Source of the DNA: Dietzia timorensis
Lineage (GTDB): Bacteria; Actinomycetota; Actinomycetes; Mycobacteriales; Mycobacteriaceae
Reading direction: 5' to 3'
Length of the DNA stretch: 64,000 nt
Assembly: GCF_001659785.1 (NCBI RefSeq)
Contig: NZ_CP015961.1
Location: 2,852,001-2,916,000 of the forward strand
Below the pieces are notes generated by a model. It did not search any database, was not told where the DNA came from, and worked only from the letters and a program-made list of their open reading frames with translations. Position 1 is the first letter of the stretch, and each line of letters begins with the position of its first letter. Position numbers and translations under genes: made by a program. Positions 1 to 8,789 of the stretch are shown here, piece by piece.

Positions 1-1
1 G

Positions 2-1096
2 GATTTTCTCCGCGATACCGAGCGCGCAGAGCTCGAACGCGCCGGATCAGAAGCCATCGACCGGTGGAAGGATTCCGCGCTCCCCGGAGCGGTGGCGCCG
101 ACCGAGTTCGGCGGCGAGGGGGCAAGCCTCGACGACATGATCACGCTGCAAAGCGCCCTGGGATATTTCTCCCCGTCCCTCGCCGCAGCTACGACGATGC
201 ACCACCTGTCGATGCTCTCGCTCGTCGACTTCGGCCAATCCACGACCGATGAGGACGACCGGGAGACGGTCATCGCGCTCATTTCCAGCCACGCGGTGCT
301 CGCCTCCGCGTTCTCCGAATCGATTCCCGGCGGATCGGTGTTCGCCCCGAGCATGACCGGACGACCGGGCGACGACGACGGGGACGGCGCCGAGGCCACG
401 GTCGTGCTCGACGGACGTAAGGCTCCGTGCAGCCTGAGCCACTCGATGGATTTCCTCATGGCGAGCTACCTCGACTCCCACGAGCGCCGGGCCGTGGCGC
501 TCGTCCCCGCGGACACCGAAGGGGTGTCGGTCACCGATATCTGGAACGCGCCCGTGCTCAAGGGCTCCCAGTCGGAGATGGTCGTGTTCGACCACGCGCA
601 GGTCCCCGCGAGCCTCACGTTCCAGAACGACGATTTCGACCCCGACGGCTCGCTGGAGAAGGCCGCCTACCAGGTCTTCGGTCTCCTCATCAGCGCCGCA
701 TACCTCGGCGCAGCCCAGCGCGCCATCAACGAGCTCGACGACGGAGGACCCCTCGACGAGCACCTGCTCGTCGAGGCGCAGGCGCGAATCGCCGCGCACA
801 CTGGTGCGCTGCGCTATGCGGCGCTGCGCCAGCCGGGCGCCCGCGTCGGCGACGCGGACATCGCCGACCTTCTGCTCACGAGAACCTCGCTCAAGTCGGC
901 GCTCGCCGACGTTGTCGCGTTGCTCTCGCGGCTACGCGGCGGGCGCCGCTATTCCTCCAACGCGGACCTCAACTACTTCATCGAGGTGCTCCACGCCTAC
1001 GAGTACCACCCGCCGTCCAGGGTCGAGACGGTCAGCGCGGTCCGCACGCAGGAGTCGACCGGCCAGTTCTCCTATACCGACACGCAGCAGAGGTGA
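2..1096 (+). CDS. Acyl-CoA dehydrogenase-like flavoprotein (5' end outside window)
   Basis: The frame is open from the left edge, so the N-terminus is missing; 364 residues are visible. The sequence has the layout of the acyl-CoA dehydrogenase family: a helical N-terminal part, a middle part with the LKGSQSEMVVFDHAQVP stretch typical of the beta-domain, and a helical C-terminal part with a conserved-looking GGRRYSSNADL segment. The family oxidises acyl-thioesters with FAD; the substrate here is unknown. Only 5 bp separate its TGA from the next start, so it is probably co-transcribed with the alpha-oxoamine synthase and the NAD-epimerase that follow. It could act on an acyl-CoA or acyl-carrier-protein substrate in that pathway, which is inference. 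I did not confirm the catalytic base. Confidence 0.72.
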   Translation, partial: DFLRDTERAELERAGSEAIDRWKDSALPGAVAPTEFGGEGASLDDMITLQSALGYFSPSLAAATTMHHLSMLSLVDFGQSTTDEDDRETVIALISSHAVLASAFSESIPGGSVFAPSMTGRPGDDDGDGAEATVVLDGRKAPCSLSHSMDFLMASYLDSHERRAVALVPADTEGVSVTDIWNAPVLKGSQSEMVVFDHAQVPASLTFQNDDFDPDGSLEKAAYQVFGLLISAAYLGAAQRAINELDDGGPLDEHLLVEAQARIAAHTGALRYAALRQPGARVGDADIADLLLTRTSLKSALADVVALLSRLRGGRRYSSNADLNYFIEVLHAYEYHPPSRVETVSAVRTQESTGQFSYTDTQQR

Positions 1097-1101
1097 ACCC
1101 C

Positions 1102-2298
1102 ATGCATCCCATCATCGCCAGCACCCAGCAACACCCCGTCTACCAGCTCAAACAACAGCTCGCCGAGACAGACCTGTCGTCGATGTACCACCGCGTGTTC
1201 TCCCGCGACGAGATCCGCGGCAGCGATCGCCTGTCGATGTTCGGCTCGAACAATTACCTCGGACTCGCCCACCACCCCGACGTCATCGCCGCATCGCGCG
1301 CCGCCACCGAGGCGCTCGGCAGCGCGACGACCGGCAGCCGCCTCCTCAACGGCACCTACGACCTCCACGCCGACCTCGACACCGCGATCGCGGGCCTCGT
1401 CGGCGCCGAATCGGCGCTCAGCTTCCCCAGCGGATACCAGGCGAACGTCGGCACGATCGCCGCGCTGTTGCGGCGCGGCAACACCGCCGTCGTCGACGAG
1501 TACGTCCACGCGTCCGTGCTCGACGGAGTCAAGATGTCCGGGGCGCAGCTGAAGAAATTCCGGCACAACGACGTCGACGACCTGCGCGAGACACTACGAA
1601 CCACAGATGACGGCGCAGGCACGTTGATCATCGTGGACAGCGTCTACTCGATGGAGGGTTCGCTGGCGCCGCTCGCCGACATCTGCCAGACCGCGCGGGA
1701 TTTCGGCGCCGCAGTGATGGTCGACGAGGCCCACGGTATCGGCGTCTTCGGCCCCGGGGGTTCGGGCTGGGTCGCCGAATGCGGGGTGGCCGACGAGGTC
1801 GACGTGCTCATGGGCTCGCTGTCCAAGGCCGTCGCCTCGACCGGCGGTTTCATCGCCGGCTCCGAAGAGCTCATCGACGTCCTGCGCTACACCGCCCGCG
1901 CGCTGATGTTCTCGACCTCCTCCACACCCGCGACAGCCGCCGCGGCGCGCGCGTCGATCGGGGTCATCGGCTCGGCCGAGGGCGAGGACCTGCGCGCCGA
2001 TGTGCTTCACCAATCCACCTACCTGCGCACGTCGCTGTCGAAGGCGTTCGGCACCGAGCACGCCGATTACTCCGGGCGCGAGGTCACCCCGATCACGCCG
2101 TTCAAGATCGGCGACTCGTTGCGCGCGGCGTCGATCTCCCGTTCCCTCATCGGCTCGGGCACCTATGTCGGCGCCGCGCTCTATCCGGCGGTCCCCGAGG
2201 ACGGCGCGATCCTGCGGCTGTGCGTCACCGCCGGCACCACGTCCGACGAGATCGACAAGCTCGTCGACGACCTCGGCGAATTGGTGGGCGCGTCGTGA
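1102..2298 (+). CDS. Alpha-oxoamine synthase, serine palmitoyltransferase/CqsA-like (PLP)
   Basis: This 398-residue protein is a fold-type I PLP enzyme of the alpha-oxoamine synthase family, which condenses an amino acid with an acyl-thioester and releases CO2. Visible marks are FGSNNYLGLA near residue 47, VDEAHGIGVFG near 212, and the PLP lysine in SLSKA at about K242. The segment SRLLNGT at 79-85 resembles the SRMLNGT of bacterial serine palmitoyltransferases more than the usual BioF sequence, so a long-chain aminoketone product is likelier than biotin. The ATG follows CAGAGG and lies 5 bp after the upstream stop. Its own TGA overlaps the GTG of the next gene. No bio genes are nearby. BioF or KBL activity cannot be excluded. 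Confidence 0.8.
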   Translation: MHPIIASTQQHPVYQLKQQLAETDLSSMYHRVFSRDEIRGSDRLSMFGSNNYLGLAHHPDVIAASRAATEALGSATTGSRLLNGTYDLHADLDTAIAGLVGAESALSFPSGYQANVGTIAALLRRGNTAVVDEYVHASVLDGVKMSGAQLKKFRHNDVDDLRETLRTTDDGAGTLIIVDSVYSMEGSLAPLADICQTARDFGAAVMVDEAHGIGVFGPGGSGWVAECGVADEVDVLMGSLSKAVASTGGFIAGSEELIDVLRYTARALMFSTSSTPATAAAARASIGVIGSAEGEDLRADVLHQSTYLRTSLSKAFGTEHADYSGREVTPITPFKIGDSLRAASISRSLIGSGTYVGAALYPAVPEDGAILRLCVTAGTTSDEIDKLVDDLGELVGAS

Positions 2299-3230
2299 TC
2301 GTCGCGCTCACCGGCGCCACCGGGGCCGTCGGCTCCGCCCTGCTGCAGCACCTCGGCGGGCAGGACTGGGTCGAGGGGCTCGTGGTGCTCGGCAGGTGCC
2401 GGCCGGACCGGCTCCCGGGCCGCGCCCATTTCGTGCCGTGGGAGCTCGGTGACCTGTGGCCCGGCGAGGCCGTCGCGGCCGCCGTGGGCCGCGGGGTCGA
2501 TGCGCTCGTGCACGCCGCGTTCATCATCGAGGACACCCCGCGCCAGGCCGAGGCGTTCGCCGCCAACGTCGAGGGTTCGCTGCGCCTGCTCTCCACGGCC
2601 TCCGGCGCGGGCGTTCGCCACATCACGTTCGTGTCCAGCGCCAACGCCTACGGCCTGCGTTCGGGGCCCGTTCCCCTGGCCGAGTCCGATCCCATCTCCG
2701 ACGCGCCGCACCACTTCTACCTGCACCACAAATTCCTGTGCGAGATCGCGATCCGATCCTTCGCGCAGCTCGGGGGCGACGCAACCTTCGCCATCGCGCG
2801 CCCCTGCATGGTGGTCGGGCCCGGCGTGGCCAATTCGGCCCTGTCAACCATGACGTCGGACCCGCTTTTCTACCCGGCGCCGGAACATTCGAGTTACCAG
2901 TTCATCGGCGTCGACGACGTCGCCGATGCCCTGGCCCGCATCGTGGGTTCAATGGCCGGCGGCACCTTCAACCTCGCCCCGGACGATTCGCTGACGGTCC
3001 GCGACATCGCCCGCGCTCAGGGCCACCGGGCGATCGGGGTCCCGCTGTGGCTTGCGCGGAAGGCCAGCGATCTCGGGTTCGCCACCGGGCTCACGACGTT
3101 CTCCTCGCGCTGGGTCACCTACGGCGATCCCGTGATGCGGCCGTCCCGTTCCCGCGAGGTGCTCGGCTGGCAGGCATCCCGCTCGAGCCGGGAGGCACTT
3201 CGCTTGATCTCGGATACCGCTCAGGGCTGA
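2295..3230 (+). CDS. NAD(P)-dependent epimerase/dehydratase-type reductase
   Basis: The protein has 311 residues and begins with a Rossmann dinucleotide-binding motif, TGATGAVGSALLQHL, close to its N-terminus, followed by an extended-SDR body with the serine-containing strand FVSSANAYG near residue 113 and a YLHHK segment near 143 that fits the YxxxK catalytic pair. The GTG start overlaps the TGA of the oxoamine synthase gene (GTGA), which indicates translational coupling. In bacterial sphingolipid synthesis a ketone reductase of this superfamily (CerR) works with serine palmitoyltransferase, so a ketoreductase acting on the product of the preceding enzyme is a reasonable guess. A sugar-nucleotide epimerase role is the alternative. 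Confidence 0.75.
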   Translation: MIVALTGATGAVGSALLQHLGGQDWVEGLVVLGRCRPDRLPGRAHFVPWELGDLWPGEAVAAAVGRGVDALVHAAFIIEDTPRQAEAFAANVEGSLRLLSTASGAGVRHITFVSSANAYGLRSGPVPLAESDPISDAPHHFYLHHKFLCEIAIRSFAQLGGDATFAIARPCMVVGPGVANSALSTMTSDPLFYPAPEHSSYQFIGVDDVADALARIVGSMAGGTFNLAPDDSLTVRDIARAQGHRAIGVPLWLARKASDLGFATGLTTFSSRWVTYGDPVMRPSRSREVLGWQASRSSREALRLISDTAQG

Positions 3231-3278
3231 GCGGGTGGGCGGCAGTGTTCACGTCGCGCCGCCGGCGGCGCGCGGCAG

Positions 3279-4025
3279 CTACGCGGAGGTCCCCGCCGCG
3301 TACGCCGCCGCCGCGTCGCGCACGTCGGCCACGTACTCCTGCGAGGCGTTGTAGGCGAGCACCGCCCGCTGCCAGTTCTGGGCCTGGCTCAGGTCTCCCC
3401 CGGCCTCGCAGAGAAGCCGCGCGGTGGCGACGGCGGCATCGTCGATCTGATGGGGATCGGCGTGCCCGTTGCCATCGGCGTCGCGGCCGTACTTGTTCCA
3501 CGATTCGGGGATGAACTGCATCGGCCCGACCGCGCGGTCGTGTTCGGGATCCCCGTCCAAGGCGCCGCCATCGGTGTCGGGGATATCGGCGAAGCCGGGC
3601 GAACCATCGAGTTTGACGCCGATGATCGGCGGGTTCACGACGCCGTCGTCACCGATCGACGCGCCCTGGTGTCTGCCGTGCCGCGTTTCGACGTGGCCGA
3701 TCCCGGCGAGCGTCGTCCACCCGAGGTTGCACTCGGGCAGCGTCTGCCGCATGGTCTCGGCCGCGTTGGCGTAGGCGGCCAGTGCGGCCTGCGGGATGTC
3801 CATCTGCTCGTTGATGCCCTGCGCCCACGGGCGCAGCTGGTCGGACGTTCGGCCGGGCGCACCGATATCGATTTCGGGCACAGGCTCTCCGGCGTCAGGC
3901 GGAATCCCGGGCAGTACCGGCGCGGACGGTTCGCCGGAGGGGCCGAAGGAGCAGGAGGCCGCGGCCATGGCGACGGCGGCGAGAGGCGCCCCGAGCGCCG
4001 CGTGGCGCATGGAAAAGGATGTCAT
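3279..4025 (-). CDS. Lipoprotein lytic murein transglycosylase (SLT_2/MltB type)
   Basis: This 248-residue protein starts with a lipoprotein signal: a short basic region, a hydrophobic alanine-rich stretch and a cysteine in AAASC near residue 25. The mature part contains the peptidoglycan lytic transglycosylase signature, with the probable catalytic glutamate in GIGHVETRHG, then GPMQFIPESW and a calcium-binding-like DADGNGHADP loop, ending in the AVLAYNASQEYV helix. It should cleave peptidoglycan glycan strands at the outer face of the membrane. The ATG at 4025 follows GGGAAG. It is monocistronic by position: it converges with the epimerase and lies 101 bp downstream of a small membrane gene on the same strand. 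Confidence 0.85.
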   Translation of the reverse strand: MTSFSMRHAALGAPLAAVAMAAASCSFGPSGEPSAPVLPGIPPDAGEPVPEIDIGAPGRTSDQLRPWAQGINEQMDIPQAALAAYANAAETMRQTLPECNLGWTTLAGIGHVETRHGRHQGASIGDDGVVNPPIIGVKLDGSPGFADIPDTDGGALDGDPEHDRAVGPMQFIPESWNKYGRDADGNGHADPHQIDDAAVATARLLCEAGGDLSQAQNWQRAVLAYNASQEYVADVRDAAAAYAAGTSA

Positions 4026-4126
4026 CGCTTCCCATCCTTCCCGGGCGCGACCGTGTCGACATCGGGGACCTCCCGGATTTCGCCCCTTATCGTCTGGGCG
4101 ACGCCGCCTTCGAAAGTGGCTCTCAA

Positions 4127-4333
4127 TCAGACGCGTCGATTCGCGCTTGCCGTTCTGTTCTTTCGATACCTCAATACCGCTACTACCAAGATCACAACGA
4201 CGGCCAGGGCGATAAAGAACACCCAGTCGCTGAAGACTCCCTGGAGCACGTACAGCGCGAGAACAATTACCGCTGCGGCCACAAGAACCCACATCGACAT
4301 TCCGCCTGTCAGGGCGCGAAATTTGTGGTTCAC
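4127..4333 (-). CDS. Small two-helix membrane protein, unknown function
   Basis: I read a 68-residue protein from a GTG at 4333, chosen because AAGGAG lies 10 nt upstream. It has two hydrophobic segments, around residues 13-31 and 36-54, joined by a short VFSDW turn, and a basic tail (RYRKNR...ANRRV). The N-terminus is short and positively charged. Nothing identifies a function. An internal ATG at about residue 12 is an alternative start. It lies between the transglycosylase and the terminator of the TAP-like hydrolase, on the same strand as both. Confidence 0.6.
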   Translation of the reverse strand: MNHKFRALTGGMSMWVLVAAAVIVLALYVLQGVFSDWVFFIALAVVVILVVAVLRYRKNRTASANRRV

Positions 4334-4542
4334 CTTTCGCTCACTCCTTTCCGTTACACACAGTAGGTTCTCCGCGAAGACGCCGCTGTAATATGAGAAT
4401 GCTGCGGGAGGCCCTGGCGCGGGCGGGATGTCCTGCAGGGCGGGTGGGCGAATACGACACGTTCGGCCGGAAACACTGCGGCCAGCGTGTGTGTTTCCAG
4501 CCACGCGCGGTGTTTTGGCTCCTGCGGGAGTCGGCGAACGAA

Positions 4543-4580
4543 AGCGGCCTGCGGTGGGATTTCTCCCGCCGCAGGCCGCT
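4543..4580 (-). terminator. Intrinsic terminator hairpin after the TAP-like hydrolase
   Basis: Twelve-base perfect arms AGCGGCCTGCGG (4543-4554) and CCGCAGGCCGCT (4569-4580) enclose a loop that can itself pair (GGGA with TCCC). The structure starts 31 bp beyond the hydrolase stop at 4612. On the minus strand the arm is followed by a short TTTCG run, so termination is plausible although the T tract is weak. Confidence 0.7.
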
Positions 4581-4611
4581 GGTCGTCTATAGCCGGGAAG
4601 GCTACCGAAGG

Positions 4612-6624
4612 CTACTGGCCGTAGTACTGATCCACCGTGTACTGCGCACCATTCTGCTGCGTACCCGTGAGCGCGCCGACCGCCTGGTCGATGCCCGCCG
4701 CTGCGTCGCGAGCAGCCTTCTCCGCGGGATCTTCCGCAGCTCCGCCGTCATTGGCGGTGGTGTTCTGAGCCTGCTGGCCGGTGGCCGCTGGGTCCTGCTC
4801 GGTGCCGGACTGCTCGGCGCCGGCCTGCTGCTCGGTGGGCTGAGCCTGCTGCTCGGTGGGCTGAGCCTGCTGGCCCGCCGGCTCGACAGCATCCTGCGCC
4901 GCCTGGGCGCCCGCATCCACGGCCTGAGAGATGCCGCGCTGCGCCTGGGCGAACGGGTTCTCGCCCTCGCCGTAGCCGACGGTGTTGCTCGGGTACTCGC
5001 CCTCAAGGGTGGTCGGCAGCGGCTTCGGGGTCGGGCGTCCCGGGAGAGTGTCCGGCGGGACGGTGCCGTTGGTGAAGAAGTCCGCGACCGCATCGTCGAT
5101 GAACTTGTTGCCCGTGCGGAACGCGCCGTGGCCGCCGTTGTCGACCGTGACGAGCTTGCCGCCCATGCGCTCGAGCATGTTCTCGGCGCCGCCCATCGGC
5201 GTGACCGCGTCGTGCACGTTCTGCAGGATGATCGGCTTCTGCTCGAGGCCCTCACCCGAGACCTTGATCGGCTCGGTGACCGGCTGGTAGCCGAAGCAGT
5301 CCGAGCCGGCGCGCTGCCCGGCGGCCTGGGCGAGCAGGCGGTCGCCGCCCGTCTTCGCGTCGAGCTCCGCCGAACCGATCGCCAGCGGGTTCTGGACCGT
5401 CTGGTCTTCGTTGCAGGTGACGATGCGGAACATGTCGTGCTGCGTGTTGAACTGCGTGTTGTCCGAGGCCTTCGCGTTGCGGATGCGCTGCGCCGCGACC
5501 GGGCTGACGCGCGGGATCTCGCCCTGGTTCTTGTCGTAGTACGACAGGATGTTCGCGACCATCGGCCACGAGGTCTCATTGAACGAGGCGCCGACGGCCG
5601 TGTCGTACATGCCCGAGGCCGCGTTGTTGGTGAGCTCGCGCAGCGTGACGGCGTTCCACAGGCCCTCGAGGCGCGCGCGCCCCGGGGCGGTGGTGTTGAT
5701 GACGTCGAGCGCCGGCTGCTGCACGGGCGTGCCGCGCAGCTCGTTCGGCAGATCGCCTTCCTGGGCGGCCGGCGGAATCATGTTCGACGGGCCGCCGACC
5801 TCCTGGTCGGAGATCGCCTTCCAGCGGTTGAACACCTTGAGCGGGGTATCGCCGAGGCCGTAGGTCTCGTCGTTGGACGCGATCCACTCGAACATGTCGT
5901 ACATTCGGGCGTGCTGCGCCTCGGTGGTCTGCGCGGACTGCTCCGACCACGCCCAGTCCGGGCCGACGTTGGAGTCGAGCATCATCTTGCCCGTGTGCTC
6001 CGGGTACAGGGTCGCGTAATCGGCGCCGAGCTTGGTGCCGTAGGAGACGCCGTAGTAGTCGATGGTCTCCAGGCCCATGGACTGGCGGACAAAATCCATA
6101 TCGCGGGCGGCGTTCTCCGTCGTCATCGACTCGATGTAGGCGCCATTGGTGCCGTAGCACGCATCGTGCAGCGGGTTGAGCGCGAACGGCGAGGCCAGCG
6201 ACGGGTCGCACTGAATGGGGTTCGAGCCCCACAGGCCGCGCGGCTGCACGGCGATGAGGTCGTGGTCGTTGTACAGGTCCGTCGGGGCGATGCCTGTGTC
6301 GCGGTTCGCCCAGAACATGAGCGCATCGTCGCCGGGGCCGCCGGGGTTGCCGAAGATCGCGGACTTCGACTGGCCGGACTTCGGCGAGACCTTCGACACG
6401 GCGATCGGCGTGGTCGGGCCGTCCGGGTTGTCGTAATCGAGCGGGGCGTCGACGATCGCGCACTCGAGGCGCTGCTCCTCGGGGACCGAGCCGGGCTCGA
6501 GATTGAACAGCGTCTCACAGGATTGCCACTGGATCGGCTGCACCGCCGTGGCCGTTCCCGCCGAGATTACCGCGGTGGCCCCCGCCATTGCCGCCACACT
6601 TACGATCTTGCCTTTGACCTGCAC
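4612..6624 (-). CDS. Secreted alpha/beta hydrolase with TAP-like C-terminal domain (Hip1/tripeptidyl aminopeptidase type)
   Basis: The product is 670 residues from a GTG at 6624 (18 residues more if the GTG at 6678 is used). The N-terminus is a Sec signal, MQVKGKIV followed by a hydrophobic stretch ending near TATA. After VDAPLDYDNPDG and the oxyanion motif GNPGGPGDD comes the nucleophile elbow GVSYG; a GGHGAF histidine stands in the TAP-like C-terminal domain. These are the marks of secreted exopeptidases of the mycobacterial Hip1/Streptomyces Slp type. The last ~90 residues are a disordered tail rich in Q, P, T, E and A with repeated QPTEQQA units, longer than usual in the family. A palindromic terminator follows the gene. 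Confidence 0.83.
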   Translation of the reverse strand: MQVKGKIVSVAAMAGATAVISAGTATAVQPIQWQSCETLFNLEPGSVPEEQRLECAIVDAPLDYDNPDGPTTPIAVSKVSPKSGQSKSAIFGNPGGPGDDALMFWANRDTGIAPTDLYNDHDLIAVQPRGLWGSNPIQCDPSLASPFALNPLHDACYGTNGAYIESMTTENAARDMDFVRQSMGLETIDYYGVSYGTKLGADYATLYPEHTGKMMLDSNVGPDWAWSEQSAQTTEAQHARMYDMFEWIASNDETYGLGDTPLKVFNRWKAISDQEVGGPSNMIPPAAQEGDLPNELRGTPVQQPALDVINTTAPGRARLEGLWNAVTLRELTNNAASGMYDTAVGASFNETSWPMVANILSYYDKNQGEIPRVSPVAAQRIRNAKASDNTQFNTQHDMFRIVTCNEDQTVQNPLAIGSAELDAKTGGDRLLAQAAGQRAGSDCFGYQPVTEPIKVSGEGLEQKPIILQNVHDAVTPMGGAENMLERMGGKLVTVDNGGHGAFRTGNKFIDDAVADFFTNGTVPPDTLPGRPTPKPLPTTLEGEYPSNTVGYGEGENPFAQAQRGISQAVDAGAQAAQDAVEPAGQQAQPTEQQAQPTEQQAGAEQSGTEQDPAATGQQAQNTTANDGGAAEDPAEKAARDAAAGIDQAVGALTGTQQNGAQYTVDQYYGQ

Positions 6625-6862
6625 TATTCCCCGATCCACAATGCGCCGGGCCTCCCCGCTTCGTCGCGAGCGGGGCACCGACGGTTAGTCGTGCTATTCA
6701 TCTCACACGGTTGTAATTCCCGCGTTCGATCCGCCATCACATTAGTCGGTCCAAACAGGCGGTGAAAGGTACATAAGCAACGATCTGGAAACGAAATTCA
6801 ACTGTTACCTGTGTTAAGTAAGGGGATGCTGAAAGTCGCTGCACATTGCTGGGTCGAATCGC

Positions 6863-7201
6863 TCAGTTTTCGTCTCGCGCTTCCTGAACGGGGGCATCCT
6901 CGGGCGCGCCGGCGGTCTCCTCTGGCGCGTCCTGAGGCGCGCCGGTCTCGCCACTGGGCGGAACGAGCGCCGCGAACAGCGCGACGAGCGCAACGTTGAA
7001 CAGCACCACCGCCGCCCCGAGCAGCCGCGTGTCCCACGACCGGTCGAGCACCTGCCCTTCCGCGTCCACCGGGGAGCCCGCAAGCGCCATCTCCGACGCC
7101 GAGTACCACAGCACAACGGCCAACAATCCGGCCATGACGGCGGAGGCGAGCAGAATCGCCCGGGTCCTCGCTCGCGGCGCGAGGCGGCGGGGGCTAGTCA
7201 T
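6863..7201 (-). CDS. Small membrane protein with acidic C-terminal tail
   Basis: A 112-residue protein with a basic N-terminus (SPRRLAPRARTR), two hydrophobic segments at about 16-33 and 66-86, and a disordered P/A/E/D-rich tail. The ATG at 7201 overlaps the TAG of the upstream gene by 8 nt, so it is translationally coupled to it. Order after hemB matches the position of the Rv0513/Rv0514 membrane-protein genes of M. tuberculosis. Function is unknown. Confidence 0.65.
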   Translation of the reverse strand: MTSPRRLAPRARTRAILLASAVMAGLLAVVLWYSASEMALAGSPVDAEGQVLDRSWDTRLLGAAVVLFNVALVALFAALVPPSGETGAPQDAPEETAGAPEDAPVQEARDEN

Positions 7202-7793
7202 GCGTGCCTCCGCCGTCATCCAGCGATGTTCCGTCCGTGCCCCCGGCGGGCGTATCGCTCGGCGGCTCGGCGGTTCCGACCTGCGAGATGAGGGCGGCTT
7301 CGAGGGCCTCGGGGTCGCGCGCGAAGGCGCGGACGAGGGAGCCGTCGACGAGTTTGATCCCGACCTCGCCGCGCTTGCGGGGGACGGTGCGCAGCTCGCC
7401 GAGCAGGCGGGTGCCGTCGACGGGTTCGGGCAGCACACCGTCGACCTCGGTGTACGGGAGTTCCTCGGTGCCCTGCCACAGCGATTCGTCGGTGACGCGC
7501 AGGCGGCCGTGGACGCGGGTCGCGGCGATCATGATCCCGTGGGTGAGCATCGTGCCCAGCGCGCAGACGGCCAGCATGAGCCAATGCACCGGCGCGCCCG
7601 TGGCGATCTCGAACAGGCCGGCGGCGGCGCAGAAGATCGGCGCGGCGAGGATCCACGCCCACGACCAGCCGTCCTCGGCGTAGAGGACGGTCTGGTCGCG
7701 CAGGCGCGGGTCCGGATCGCGCGGCATCCGGGCTTCTGCGCCGGCGCCGGGGTCGGCGGCCGGGTCGTCGGGGAACTCAGGGCTTGCCGACAC
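7194..7793 (-). CDS. Membrane protein downstream of hemB, unknown function
   Basis: The 199-residue product has a charged N-terminus, two membrane helices at about 35-75 (SWAWILAAPIF... and WLMLAVCALGTMLTHG) and a cytoplasmic-looking domain with regular strands (GRLRVTDESLW, ELPYTEVDGVLPEP, VGIKLVDGSLVRAFARDP). That arrangement, two helices followed by a PH-like beta domain, is common among actinobacterial membrane proteins of unknown role. The GTG start at 7793 follows AGGAG by 7 nt and overlaps the upstream gene by 17 bp; the end overlaps the downstream gene by 8 bp. All three genes probably form one operon. Confidence 0.7.
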   Translation of the reverse strand: MSASPEFPDDPAADPGAGAEARMPRDPDPRLRDQTVLYAEDGWSWAWILAAPIFCAAAGLFEIATGAPVHWLMLAVCALGTMLTHGIMIAATRVHGRLRVTDESLWQGTEELPYTEVDGVLPEPVDGTRLLGELRTVPRKRGEVGIKLVDGSLVRAFARDPEALEAALISQVGTAEPPSDTPAGGTDGTSLDDGGGTHD

Positions 7794-8748
7794 CGGAATG
7801 CTCCTGGAAAAACGTGGTCGCATCCTTGGTGTACAGCTGCCACAGCGCCGTACCCGCGAACAGCCCGGCGCACACCGAGGCGGCGAGCTCGATGAAGTTC
7901 GGGATCGGGTCGGCCTCGGCGGGCGCGCCCTGCGGCGAACCGCCCGCGAACAGCACGAGCAGCGCCGCGAGCCCCTGCGCAATGAGCACTATCGACCCGA
8001 CCGTGAGCAGCGCCCGCGCCCACTGCTTGCCCTTCAACAGCTGGCGCGCCGCGAGCAGGAACAGCGCGGATAAGACAACTACGAGTATGACGCCGATGAT
8101 GCCCGACAGCGTGGCGGCCGCCTGCAGCTGCTCGTCGGAGTACTCGCTCATGCCGCCGGGCACGGCATCGCGGACCTGCTCTACCGACACCGAGCGGCCG
8201 CCTGGCAGCAGCGCGGTCGCCGACGCGAGGGTCGCCGCGAGCGCGGCCATGATGTACAGGATCCACGCGGTCCGCACCTGTTCGGGCGCGTCGGAGTTCT
8301 TGCGGCTGACGTCGCCGGAATCGCCTGGGTCGCCGGGGTAGTTGCCGCCTTGGTTATCCGGGCGCTGCGGCTCGCGCGGCTGCGGCGGCCACTGGCCTCC
8401 CCCGCCTCCGCCGTAGCCGGCGTCGCCGCCGCGGCGGTCGCCCTCGGGCGGGACCTCGCCCTCGCGGGGAAGCTCGCCGGAGCGCTCGCCCTCGGGAAAG
8501 CCGCCGCCGTAGCCGCCGGGCGCGGCACCTCCGCCGCCGGGAATCCCCGGCTCCCCCGCGCCGCCGGGCTGCCGGCCCGGCGTGTGCGGTTCCGGATCCC
8601 CGCCCGGCCGGCCATCGCCGGGCACCGGCGAACCCCAGTCGGGCTCCGGCAGGCGCGGCTCACCACCGGGCTGCGGCAGCCCGGGACCTTCCGGACGCCC
8701 CGGAAAGTTCGGTTCCGGCTGCGGCTGCGGGAACGGCGGCTGCGCCAC
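7777..8748 (-). CDS. Four-helix membrane protein with proline/glycine-rich N-terminus
   Basis: The 323-residue protein begins with about 150 residues of low-complexity P, G, E and R-rich sequence, then has four hydrophobic segments at about 160-180, 212-235, 243-265 and 283-305. The GTG at 8748 is preceded by AAAGGGG at a good distance. Its stop lies inside the next gene (17-bp overlap) and its start is 41 bp from the hemB stop, so it may be read through from hemB. Proline-rich N-termini of this kind are frequent in mycobacterial cell-envelope proteins. Function is unknown. Confidence 0.7.
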   Translation of the reverse strand: MAQPPFPQPQPEPNFPGRPEGPGLPQPGGEPRLPEPDWGSPVPGDGRPGGDPEPHTPGRQPGGAGEPGIPGGGGAAPGGYGGGFPEGERSGELPREGEVPPEGDRRGGDAGYGGGGGGQWPPQPREPQRPDNQGGNYPGDPGDSGDVSRKNSDAPEQVRTAWILYIMAALAATLASATALLPGGRSVSVEQVRDAVPGGMSEYSDEQLQAAATLSGIIGVILVVVLSALFLLAARQLLKGKQWARALLTVGSIVLIAQGLAALLVLFAGGSPQGAPAEADPIPNFIELAASVCAGLFAGTALWQLYTKDATTFFQEHSGVGKP

Positions 8749-8789
8749 AGGAGACCCCTTTCTTCGCCCCGGCCGGGCGGAATGGACGA

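Noticed and set aside
4393-6765. Very long open frame (790 codons) on the plus strand opposite the TAP-like hydrolase
   Set aside because: It is antisense to a gene with complete family motifs; its translation is leucine/arginine repeats typical of a high-GC shadow frame.
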